13,294 bases of DNA from CAYMJK01 sp043101635. Its GTDB lineage: Bacteria; Planctomycetota; Phycisphaerae; Phycisphaerales; UBA1924. The stretch covers positions 1-13,294 of the forward strand of contig JBICIE010000096.1 in assembly GCA_043101635.1 (NCBI GenBank). Direction: 5' to 3'. The position numbers and the translations under genes are program-made. Shown here piece by piece: positions 1 through 5,838 of the stretch (its first letter is position 1; each line of letters starts with the position of its first letter). The notes beneath the pieces were generated by a model. The model made no database searches, was not told the origin of the DNA, and saw only the letters and a list, made by a program, of their open reading frames with translations.

Positions 1-2302
1 CGATGATGCGCCAGCCGGCGCGAGCCCGCTCTGCCTGCAGATGCGCAAAGCGGCTCAGGCGCCGGCGAGCCATGTCGAGCTGTACCCAGACGGGCGCCGG
101 CGGGCTGGCGCCAAAGCGCTGCAGCGCCAGTTCCTGGAGCAGTTCGGCGCAGTGCGCTTCGATCCGGTGGGGGTTGGTCTCGGCGGTCAGTTCGCTGCGC
201 CCGAAGCGCTCCAGCACCGCGTGCAGCAGCGAGCCGAAGACGAGGGGGTCCATCTCGCGGGCGCTGTCATCGAGCGGTTCGGCCCGCATCACGCGCCCGA
301 GGTAGAACCGATAGCGCGACTGCAGGTAGGCGGCGAACCCGGTGACCGGCATGGTCTGCAGCGCCGCCCGCTTCGGCGCCATGATCGGCGCCGGCCAGAA
401 GGCGCACGTGTCGCCGCAGGGCGCCATCGCGATGCGCGGCGGGCCCTCGGCGGCCTCGTCGCCGGTGAAGCGCAGCACGCGCCGGGCCACCGTCTGCGGA
501 TCAGCCATCAGCAGCAGGCGGCTCGGCGTCAGCGGATTCCCATCCGCATCCCGGCGCGGACACAGCAGCGTGGCGTCCGGGCGCGTGCCGAGAATGGTCG
601 CCAGCGCGTGGGCATTGCGGGCCAGGCGCTGGGGATCGTCGGGCAGGCCGAGGGCCCGGCGCACGGCCGGCGCCAGAAGCCCGCCGGCGCCTCCGCCGCC
701 GAGGGCCTGTTCGGTCAGGCCGGTGATGACGAGCGCCGGCGCGGGGTCCAGGGGCAGTTCGAGCCAGCCGAGGATCTCCACGCAGTCGCCACCGGCGTCC
801 TCGGGTATCGCCAGGTCGCCGAGCCGCCGGATGATCGCCTGGATCGCCTCGCTGGCGGTCAGCGGCTGCGGGGCGAGGGCGCCGAGCTGCGCCATCTCCG
901 TCAGGGCGCTGCCGATCAGCCTGGCCTCGGCGAGGCGCTGACGCTGCCCGGCGCCGTCGGGCGCGGCAGTTCGGGCGACGATGCCCTGCAGGCAGTCGCC
1001 GATGGGACCCGCCCAGGCGCCTGCGGGGCGCGGCGGCCCTTCGAGCGGGCGCAGCAGCCGGCGCACGCGCCGCTCCAGGTCAGCGAGGCGAGCTTCCTCG
1101 GCGCCCCAGTGGCCGATCCGGCGCGGGTGGCGCTGGCGCTGAAAGGCGTCCAGCCGCTCCAGCCACCACTCGTTGATCTCGGGTTTCGCGCGGCGCCGGC
1201 CGGCGAGCAGCGCCTCTTCCAGCAGCGGCGAGCGCACCAGTGCCGCAAAGTCGCGGAACCGTCCGGTCTCCAGGAATGCGCCGATGCGTTCGAGCAGTCG
1301 CCCGATCGGCGCCAGCGAGGCCTTGCGCCCGGCCGCGGCCCGGGCGCTGACGCCCAGCCCGTCGCGCACGGACCGGCGCAGCGGCGCGATGGCAGCGCCT
1401 TCGGGTGCGCCGATGGTGATCGCGCCGGCAGGCCGATCCGCATGGTTGCGGGCGATCGCCGCGGCAGCGCAGCGGGCCTCATCGCGCGGATCTGCGCAGA
1501 AGATCAGCCGGTTGTCATCGATGGCGATGGTCGCCTGGTTCCACGCCTCCGGGATGATGCAGCCGAGGGCGTCGAAGCGGTCGGCGAGCGACTCGGGCGC
1601 AGCCACCAGGGCGCTGAGCGCAAAGCCTCCCAGGATTGCGCGCGCCACCGCGCCGAGTTCGGCGACGCCAACCAGCACGACTGCGGGCCGGTCGGCGCCG
1701 GGCCCCGGCGGCTGCCGGGCCAGGCGCATGGCCCAGGCGCCGGGATCGGCCAGCGCGTGGGCGTCGAGCAGACGGTGGTACCGCGACTCGACCTGCCCCA
1801 GCGCCTCCCAGCGGGCCGGATCCAGCGGCAGGGCCCCGGCGCGGGCGGGCACATCCGCCAGCGACAGTCCCTGGGCCGCGAGCTCGGCGGAGGCCCGCTG
1901 CACCAGGCGCGCCAGTGCGTCCCACGCGGGGGCGGTCGCGGGCGTCTTCGGGCCGCAGATGGCCGACAGCGCGTCCTCATCCAGCCCGCGCAGGGCTTCG
2001 ATCCAGGCGACCCGCTGGGCGGTGGGCGAGGCGAGCCGCGCGGGCGGCTGCGCCAACTCGGCGATGTTGCCCGCGGTGAGGGCGCCCGGCGGGGCGAGGG
2101 CGCCGCCGCCAGCCTGGGCCCGCTCGGCGAGCAGGGCCAGCAGCACGCGCCCGGCCCGGGCGCCGGGCGTGATGAGGCGCAGGTGCGACAGGTCGCCATC
2201 GGCGGCGTGCGCCCACAGCCAGTCGGCAGCGCTGTGCAGCGCCGGGCGGTCCCAGCCGAGGAAGACACGATCGCAGCTCGCGGCGGGCGCGCCGGCGGCC
2301 AT
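1..2302 (-). CDS. AddB/RecB-like PD-(D/E)XK nuclease family protein (C-terminus cut by window edge)
   Basis: An uninterrupted minus-strand frame of 767 codons runs off position 1. The start ATG (2302-2300) overlaps the upstream stop as TGATG, so translation is probably coupled. The C-terminal part is diagnostic: an S-R-Y-R-F-Y-L segment near residues 662-668, followed about 20 residues later by F-G-S-L-L-H-A-V-L-E (about 689-698). This is the His-containing motif that opens the nuclease domain of AddB, RecB and Cas4 proteins. The D and E-x-K motifs would lie beyond the edge. The N-terminus has the AddB-like phrase LITPGARAGR (43-52) where active helicases carry a Walker A; there is no GKT/GKS, so the helicase part looks inactive. 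Serine 662 sits where Fe-S-cluster AddB/Cas4 proteins have the first cysteine. The likely role is double-strand-break end processing or recombination, probably with an AddA/UvrD-like partner not seen here. The family call is firm; AddB orthology is inferred. Confidence 0.82.
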   Translation of the reverse strand, partial: MAAGAPAASCDRVFLGWDRPALHSAADWLWAHAADGDLSHLRLITPGARAGRVLLALLAERAQAGGGALAPPGALTAGNIAELAQPPARLASPTAQRVAWIEALRGLDEDALSAICGPKTPATAPAWDALARLVQRASAELAAQGLSLADVPARAGALPLDPARWEALGQVESRYHRLLDAHALADPGAWAMRLARQPPGPGADRPAVVLVGVAELGAVARAILGGFALSALVAAPESLADRFDALGCIIPEAWNQATIAIDDNRLIFCADPRDEARCAAAAIARNHADRPAGAITIGAPEGAAIAPLRRSVRDGLGVSARAAAGRKASLAPIGRLLERIGAFLETGRFRDFAALVRSPLLEEALLAGRRRAKPEINEWWLERLDAFQRQRHPRRIGHWGAEEARLADLERRVRRLLRPLEGPPRPAGAWAGPIGDCLQGIVARTAAPDGAGQRQRLAEARLIGSALTEMAQLGALAPQPLTASEAIQAIIRRLGDLAIPEDAGGDCVEILGWLELPLDPAPALVITGLTEQALGGGGAGGLLAPAVRRALGLPDDPQRLARNAHALATILGTRPDATLLCPRRDADGNPLTPSRLLLMADPQTVARRVLRFTGDEAAEGPPRIAMAPCGDTCAFWPAPIMAPKRAALQTMPVTGFAAYLQSRYRFYLGRVMRAEPLDDSAREMDPLVFGSLLHAVLERFGRSELTAETNPHRIEAHCAELLQELALQRFGASPPAPVWVQLDMARRRLSRFAHLQAERARAGWRII

Positions 2303-3345
2303 CACGCGCCCGTCATCTGGCGGATGGACGCGGGCGATTCGCACTGCCCGGTGCGGGCGCTGAGCAGAGTCGCCTGGCACAGCGACATGACGGTCCGGTG
2401 ATCCACCGGCCCCGGCGGCGGGATCGCAGGATCAAGCCGGCGCGTGATGTCATCGACCATCGCGGCGACATCGTGCGTGGTCTTCGGCGGCGCTTCGCGC
2501 GTGCTGCGGCGCGAGGCGTCGACCTTCTCGCCGGCCGGATCGATCCACTCGAAGCCATCATCGAAGATGCGCAGCCGCCCGCGCTGGCCCAGCAGGGTCA
2601 CCGTGCGGTTCCAGCGCCCGGCGTGATCGCTGGCGACCACGCTGGCGGTGCGCCCGTCGGCGAAGCGCAGGGAGGCGGTCAGGTCGCCGCGGAAGTCGCG
2701 CAGGCTGTCCGCCGGCGGGCGGGCGCGTCCCGGCCCGGCGCCGACGTAGGCGGCGTCCACCGTCTCGGGCTCGCCGAGCAGGGCGCACAGGAGATCGAGG
2801 GCGTCGTACACCTGCGCCCCCAGCGTGCCCTGGCTCGGCCGGCGCCACGATTCCACCATGGCCGAGCGGATGTCGCCGAACGACTCGAGCACCTCGGCGG
2901 CATCCCGCAGCGGCTGGCTCAGGCGCAGGCGCGGGCCGCAGGCGGCGCAGTCGGCCGGGCGCAGCGGGCCGGACTGGCTCAGCCAGCCGCTGGCCAGGTC
3001 GGTGGCGGCGGCGGGGATCGGCTCGAGGCTGGTGATGATGGCCCCGCGGGCCCGGGCCGCCAGCAGCGCTGCGGCATCCTCGCTGTCGCCAGCGCCGAAG
3101 GCCCCCGGCGCCAGCAGCCAGAAGAGGCGGGCCTCCTCGCCGGCCAGCGCGGCCCGCAGGTCATCGAGATGGCGGGTCTCCAGTTCCGCGGCCACCGCGC
3201 TGCCCTGGCCGCGCTGCGGGCTGCCGGCGCCGACCGGCCGCATCTGGGCCAGGGCGCACACCTGGCGGGCCAGGGCAAGCTGATCGGTCGTCAGCCAGAG
3301 GATGACAGCGCGGGGCGCCTCGGGATGGGCGGGCTGGGCGGGCAT
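2302..3345 (-). CDS. Gfo/Idh/MocA-like protein with degenerate nucleotide-binding domain
   Basis: 347 aa, starting at the ATG whose complement is 3343-3345. The frame stays open upstream into rnpB, but that part is unlike protein, and no other usable start is seen. The C-terminal half matches the Gfo/Idh/MocA pattern: GDIRSAMVESWRRP (158-170), a QVYDALDLLCALLGEP helix (178-193), then FADGRTASVVASDHAGRWNRT and a G-x-x-G-x-L-R-I-F-D turn (228-263). The N-terminal half resembles the Rossmann part in layout (beta strand at VILWL, 14-18; IITSLEPIP where the family has its EKP motif), but the GxGxxG dinucleotide loop and the EKP lysine are missing. It may therefore not be an active NAD(P) oxidoreductase. 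It is translationally coupled to the nuclease gene downstream and diverges from rnpB across about 85 bp. No good Shine-Dalgarno is visible. The substrate is unknown. Confidence 0.7.
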   Translation of the reverse strand: MPAQPAHPEAPRAVILWLTTDQLALARQVCALAQMRPVGAGSPQRGQGSAVAAELETRHLDDLRAALAGEEARLFWLLAPGAFGAGDSEDAAALLAARARGAIITSLEPIPAAATDLASGWLSQSGPLRPADCAACGPRLRLSQPLRDAAEVLESFGDIRSAMVESWRRPSQGTLGAQVYDALDLLCALLGEPETVDAAYVGAGPGRARPPADSLRDFRGDLTASLRFADGRTASVVASDHAGRWNRTVTLLGQRGRLRIFDDGFEWIDPAGEKVDASRRSTREAPPKTTHDVAAMVDDITRRLDPAIPPPGPVDHRTVMSLCQATLLSARTGQCESPASIRQMTGA

Positions 3346-3392
3346 GTGGCGTCGATCCGTGACGAGGCCATGGTATTGCCCGGCGCCGGGGC

Positions 3393-3421
3393 TTGCCCGC
3401 GGCCCTGTCGCTGAGCACAAT
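3393..3421 (+). promoter_or_regulatory. Candidate sigma70-type promoter of rnpB
   Basis: TTGCCC (3393-3398) and CACAAT (3416-3421) are separated by 17 bp. They lie 10 nt before the first base of the RNase P RNA P1 helix, which is the expected distance to a start site around 3428-3431. Matches to TTGACA and TATAAT are partial (4 of 6 each), so the position supports the call more than the sequence does. Confidence 0.45.
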
Positions 3422-3430
3422 TGGGGGTAT

Positions 3431-3973
3431 GGCGCGGCAAGGCGGCCGCGGCGATGGCCCATCCATCGTCGAGGAAAGTCCGAGCGCGACAGGGCAACGG
3501 TGGTGGATCGCGTCCACCCGTCCGATCGAGTCCCACGGGCCTGGCTCGTGGGGGCGGTCACGGGCGAGGGAAAGCGCCACAGAGAATCAGACCGCCGATG
3601 GCCGGGGCAGGGTTTCCCTGCGAAGCCGGCACAGGCAAGGGTGAAACGGTGCGGTAAGAGCGCACCGCCCCGCCGGTGACGGCGGGGGCATGGCAAGCCC
3701 CACCGCGCGCAAGGTCAAGCAGCTCCCGCCCCCCCGCCCCGCGAGGGGGCGCCCGGCCCGGGCGAATGGGAGCGGGTAGACCGCTGAGGTGGGTCGGCAG
3801 TCCCTGCCGACTCGGCAGGAGCAGTCGGCATGGGACTGCCGACCCACCTCCGGGCGCCGGCAACGGCGTCTGCAGAGAAATGGCCGCCCCCGCGGGCAGG
3901 CCCGCCCGAGCCCCCGTCAAGGACCTGGGTGGGAACCGCCCGCCGGGACAGAACTCGGCTTACCAGCTGCGCC
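3431..3973 (+). ncRNA. rnpB: RNase P RNA, bacterial type A
   Basis: This is the catalytic RNA that trims tRNA 5' leaders. Conserved blocks appear in the right order: GAGGAAAGTCCG (3471-3482, CR-I and the 5' strand of P4), AAGGGTGAAACGGTGCGGTAAGAG with CGCACC (3638-3666, P11/J11-12), GGTAGACCGCTGAG (3775-3788), GCAGAGAAATGG (3872-3883) and ACAGAACTCGGCTTAC (3948-3963, CR-V and the 3' strand of P4). Ends were set by P1, 3431-3438 paired with 3966-3973. P2 is 3441-3447 with 3882-3888; P3 is 3452-3457 with 3463-3468. A GCAGGG/CCCTGC hairpin (3607-3621) fits P9; GCTCCC/GGGAGC (3722-3727 with 3768-3773) closes a P15-17 arm. P18 is best read as a 9-bp stem with a GCAA tetraloop (3851-3872). At about 543 nt it is longer than the 377 nt of E. 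coli, mainly because of a palindromic insert (3786-3850) and a GC-rich P19-like extension (3889-3943). Confidence 0.95.
3786..3850. repeat. Palindromic insert inside rnpB, next to helix P18
   Basis: A 19-bp perfect stem (3786-3804 with 3832-3850) encloses a second 8-bp stem (3805-3812 with 3823-3830). The 7-mer TCGGCAG and its complement CTGCCGA alternate through it (3794, 3804, 3812 and 3836), allowing other foldings. It follows the conserved GGTAGACCGCTGAG block and precedes a normal-looking P18 with a GCAA loop, so it reads as an extra helix added to an otherwise complete RNA. Its shape resembles a bacterial palindromic element. There is no second copy in this window. Confidence 0.7.
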
Positions 3974-3983
3974 CGACCGCGAT

Positions 3984-4020
3984 GCGGGCCCCCGGGAGAC
4001 CGGGGGCCCGCGGCCTTTTT
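3984..4020 (+). terminator. Intrinsic terminator of rnpB
   Basis: A 12-bp perfect GC-rich stem (3984-3995 with 4000-4011) is closed by a GAGA tetraloop and followed by GGCC and TTTTT (4016-4020). It begins 11 nt after the P1 helix of the RNase P RNA, so it ends that transcript. Confidence 0.88.
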
Positions 4021-4063
4021 GGGGGAGCGAATGAGCGAATGGCGAGTGAGCGAATGAGGGGGA

Positions 4064-4127
4064 GGCGGAAGGCAGGAACGCGGAGGGCGCAGAGGGAGCA
4101 GAGTCACGCAGAGGGGGATGGCCCTCT
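4064..4127. repeat. GCAGAG-type repeat, copy D (left arm only)
   Basis: Short GCAGAG units follow GGCGGAAGGCAGGAACGC and end in TCACGCAGAGGGGGATGG. This matches the left arm of the fuller copies A and B, without the hairpin core. Its first 18 bases are, in reverse complement, related to the right end of copy B (about 4607-4635). The whole 4064-4635 block is thus framed by inverted arms. Just before it, 4026-4058 carries three GAGCGAATG-like words. No coding potential is claimed. Confidence 0.6.
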
Positions 4128-4190
4128 ACGCCGCAGCGCGGCGATCTTCGGAGGGCGCCGGGGAGGCGCTGGCGCTCGCTGCGGCTTCTC

Positions 4191-4284
4191 CGGTGGCCAC
4201 GCGCGCTGCTCCGGTGGCCACGCGCGCTCTTCCGGTGGCCACGGGAACTTCTGTGGTGGCCTCGGGAGCTCCTCTCATGGCCAC
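4191..4284. repeat. 21-bp tandem repeat (minisatellite), five units
   Basis: The 10-mer CGGTGGCCAC, or close variants, starts at 4191, 4212, 4233, 4254 and 4275, an exact 21-bp period. The first three units are nearly identical and the last two degenerate. Each good unit holds the perfect 8-bp palindrome GTGGCCAC. It lies between repeat copies D and A. A frame through it would encode a seven-residue repeat (SPVATRA-like), but no gene-like context supports translation. Confidence 0.75.
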
Positions 4285-4300
4285 GAAGCAGGAAAGACGG

Positions 4301-4483
4301 AACGCAGAGTTCGCAGAGAGCGCAGAGTCACGCAGAGGGGAAGATGGGTTGGAGGCCCGGCGAAAGCGCCGGGTCTTCTCATGCGCCCGCGCGCGCACAA
4401 CCCAAATCTCTTCTTCTCTGCGCAGCTCTGCGCTCTCTGCGTTCCTGCCTTGCTTTCCTGCCTCCTGGCTTTCCCTGATCCCC
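4301..4483. repeat. GCAGAG-type composite palindromic repeat, copy A
   Basis: The left arm of GCAGAG units (4301-4340) is matched by a right arm of CTCTGCG units (4415-4443) in inverted orientation. Nested inside are TGGGTT/AACCCA (4345-4350 with 4399-4404) and a 7-bp GC hairpin with an AAAG loop (4356-4362 with 4367-4373), followed by TCTTCTC. The body from 4328 recurs as copy B 156 bp later with only scattered differences. The hairpin plus pyrimidine run resembles an intrinsic terminator on the plus strand. Confidence 0.75.
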
Positions 4484-4680
4484 TCACGCAGAGAGGAAGA
4501 TGGGTTTGAGGCCCGGCGAAAGCGCCGGGTCTTTCTCATGCGCCCGTGCGCGCACAACCCAAGTCTCTTCTTCTCTGCGCAGCTCTGCGACCTCTGCGAC
4601 CTCTGCGTTCCTGCCTTGCTTCCCTGCCTTCCGCCTTTCCCTGATCCCCGATCGCTGATCGCTGATTGCTGATCCCTCAC
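4484..4680. repeat. GCAGAG-type composite palindromic repeat, copy B
   Basis: This is a second copy of the same element. It has the identical hairpin core (4512-4518 with 4523-4529, AAAG loop, then TCTTTCTC), the same TGGGTT/AACCCA pair, and a right arm of CTCTGCG units slightly expanded relative to copy A. It ends in several GATCGCT-like words (4643-4674), where copy A has just one GATCCCC. Together D, the 21-bp repeat, A and B fill almost all of the gene-free stretch 4021-4763. The remainder (4681-4763) is the leader of the CsbD gene, with no clear promoter. Confidence 0.75.
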
Positions 4681-4748
4681 CGACCTGAAGCTGCTTTCAC
4701 GCGCTGCTCACGAGCATCTCAGATTCGCCCGCCAACATGGTGATGAAC

Positions 4749-4754
4749 AAGGAG
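4749..4754 (+). promoter_or_regulatory. Ribosome binding site deciding the CsbD start
   Basis: AAGGAG lies 9 nt before the ATG at 4764 and downstream of two in-frame ATGs at 4737 and 4743. Translation therefore most likely begins at 4764. Confidence 0.75.
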
Positions 4755-4763
4755 ACTGGAACC

Positions 4764-4961
4764 ATGGACTGGAACGAGATCAAGGGCAACTGGAAGCAGC
4801 TCAAGGGCAAGGCCCGCCAGAAGTGGGGCAAGCTCACCGATGATGACCTGGATCAGATCGAAGGCAGGCGCGAGCAACTCGTGGGCAAGATCCAGGAGGC
4901 CTACGGCAAGTCGCGCGACGAGGCCAACCGCGAGATCGAGGAGTTCTGCAGGGCGTGCTAG
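4764..4961 (+). CDS. CsbD-family small stress-response protein
   Basis: 65 aa, the usual size for the CsbD/YjbJ family. The family signature is clear: MDWNEIKGNWKQLKGKARQK (1-20), WGKLTDDDLDQIEGRREQLVG (21-41) and KIQEAYGKSRDEANREIEEF (42-61). These small, very charged, cytoplasmic proteins are induced by general stress in several bacteria; their biochemical role is not known. It starts after an AAGGAG at 9 nt spacing. The C-terminus FCRAC is unusual in having two cysteines. A cytochrome gene follows after 31 bp on the same strand, probably in one operon. Confidence 0.93.
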   Translation: MDWNEIKGNWKQLKGKARQKWGKLTDDDLDQIEGRREQLVGKIQEAYGKSRDEANREIEEFCRAC

Positions 4962-4992
4962 CTTCTCGCAGCGCCCGCCAGGAAGGAAGCGG

Positions 4993-5547
4993 ATGTCGAT
5001 CGGAATGAACATCGCAACATCACTGGCCGCAACACTGGCGGCGGGCGCCGTCGGGCTCGCGATCGCGGCGGCAGCGCCGAATGGCCCGGGTGGCCCGCCG
5101 GCCGAGGGCGACGCCCGCCAGCTCTGGGACTGGCTCGATGAGGCCGGCTACCGGCAGTGGGCCCCGTGGCCCGGCGCCGGCAAGGCCGCGACCGTCGGCT
5201 TCTACCAGGGCCGGGCGCCGCACGGGGCGCGCCTGAAGCTGTTCGTCAACCGCAGGGCGCTGTCGAACCCCGATGATCCGCCGGCCGGCTCGGTGCTGGT
5301 CAAGGAGAACTACGGGCCCGATGGCGGCGAACTGGTCGCGATCACCATCATGCAGAAGATCGATGGCTTCGACCCGGACAACGGCGACTGGTTCTACGCC
5401 AAGTACGGCGCCGAAGGCGCGATCGCGCGCCAGGCCGGCCAGCTTGTCGCCGGCAAGGTGCAGTCGTGCATCGAGTGCCACGAGACTGCCGCGGGCGATG
5501 ACTACATCTTCGCCAACGATGAAGACCACGGGCGCGGGGGCGGATAA
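4993..5547 (+). CDS. Cytochrome P460-family c-type cytochrome
   Basis: 184 aa. The start at 4993 follows GGAAGG (4981-4986). Residues 1-28 form an alanine-rich, hydrophobic export signal without a strong basic start, fitting a periplasmic protein. The P460 pattern runs through the rest: LKLFVN (81-86), PAGSVLVKENY (97-107), ITIMQKIDGFDPDNGDWFYAKY (117-138), and a single heme c motif CIECH (159-163) followed by DDYIFAND (169-176). P460-type cytochromes oxidise hydroxylamine or bind NO. K104 in VLVKEN is where I expect the heme-crosslinking lysine, but this alignment is from memory. It is the second gene of a probable operon with the CsbD gene, suggesting a stress or nitrogen-oxide context (inference). 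The C-terminus is Gly/Arg-rich and short. Confidence 0.85.
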   Translation: MSIGMNIATSLAATLAAGAVGLAIAAAAPNGPGGPPAEGDARQLWDWLDEAGYRQWAPWPGAGKAATVGFYQGRAPHGARLKLFVNRRALSNPDDPPAGSVLVKENYGPDGGELVAITIMQKIDGFDPDNGDWFYAKYGAEGAIARQAGQLVAGKVQSCIECHETAAGDDYIFANDEDHGRGGG

Positions 5548-5610
5548 GGGCCCGCCCTCCGCAAAGGCGCGAAGCGCCGGATCTCCCCCATCCGGCGGGC
5601 GCCGACAACC

Positions 5611-5645
5611 AGGGCGCGGGACTCCGAGGGAGGATCCCGCGCCCT
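5611..5645. other. Perfect GC hairpin downstream of the cytochrome gene
   Basis: An 11-bp perfect stem (5611-5621 with 5635-5645) encloses a small CTCC/GGAG stem (5622-5625 with 5629-5632). No T-tract follows (GTTGC), so it may protect the mRNA end or assist termination rather than act as an intrinsic terminator. Confidence 0.5.
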
Positions 5646-5667
5646 GTTGCATCGCGGCGAAGAGGCA

Positions 5668-5752
5668 GAACGCAGGGACGCAGAGGCCGCAGAGTCACGC
5701 AGAGGAAAAGACTGGGTTGAGGCCAGGCGAGAGCGCCGGGCCTTTTCTTCTT
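5668..5752. repeat. GCAGAG-type repeat, copy C (left arm and core only)
   Basis: GCAGAG units (5669-5705), TGGGTTGAGG (5713-5722) and the GC hairpin repeat the order seen in copies A and B about 1.2-1.4 kb upstream. The right arm of CTCTGCG units is absent and replaced by an unrelated CATCTGTG repeat. Confidence 0.7.
5721..5752 (+). terminator. Intrinsic terminator made from the core of repeat copy C
   Basis: A 9-bp stem (5721-5729 with 5734-5742, one A-G mismatch at 5725/5738) with an AGAG loop is followed by TTTTCTTCTT (5743-5752). It faces the CsbD-cytochrome operon and lies before the convergent priA end, so it likely stops plus-strand transcripts. Read on the minus strand it has no T-tract. 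Confidence 0.7.
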
Positions 5753-5762
5753 ATCTTGGTCC

Positions 5763-5809
5763 CATCTGTGCCATCTGTGGATCGCGCATCTGCATCTGTG
5801 CCATCTGTG
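5763..5809. repeat. CATCTGTG short repeat array
   Basis: CATCTGTG occurs at 5763, 5772, 5793 and 5802, with a truncated CATCTG at 5787. Pairs are 9 bp apart. It sits 30 bp beyond the priA stop codon. Confidence 0.65.
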
Positions 5810-5838
5810 GTTGCTGCCTTGCTGCCTTTGCCTGCGCC

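Noticed and set aside
41..2401. A 786-codon plus-strand open frame
   Set aside because: It is antisense to the nuclease gene; its Arg/Gly/Ala/Gln-rich composition is the usual mirror of a high-GC coding frame, while the minus strand shows recognised nuclease motifs.
2398..3414. A 338-codon plus-strand open frame
   Set aside because: It is antisense to the MocA-like gene, shows no domain pattern, and is rich in RR, GG and QA runs.
3346..3696. N-terminal extension of the MocA-like protein to an ATG at 3696
   Set aside because: It would read backward through the conserved 5' half of rnpB; the family-like sequence begins only at 3345.
3676..4509. A 277-codon plus-strand frame across rnpB, the terminator and the repeats
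   Set aside because: It covers the RNA gene, its terminator and tandem repeats; there is no protein-like core.
4118..4680. Overlapping 184-codon frames on both strands
   Set aside because: Both are translations of palindromic and 21-bp repeats, which stay open by composition; neither has a ribosome binding site or a recognisable domain.
4064..4680. CRISPR-like array
   Set aside because: Units are palindromic or directly abutting, with no regular unique spacers of equal length and no cas genes nearby.
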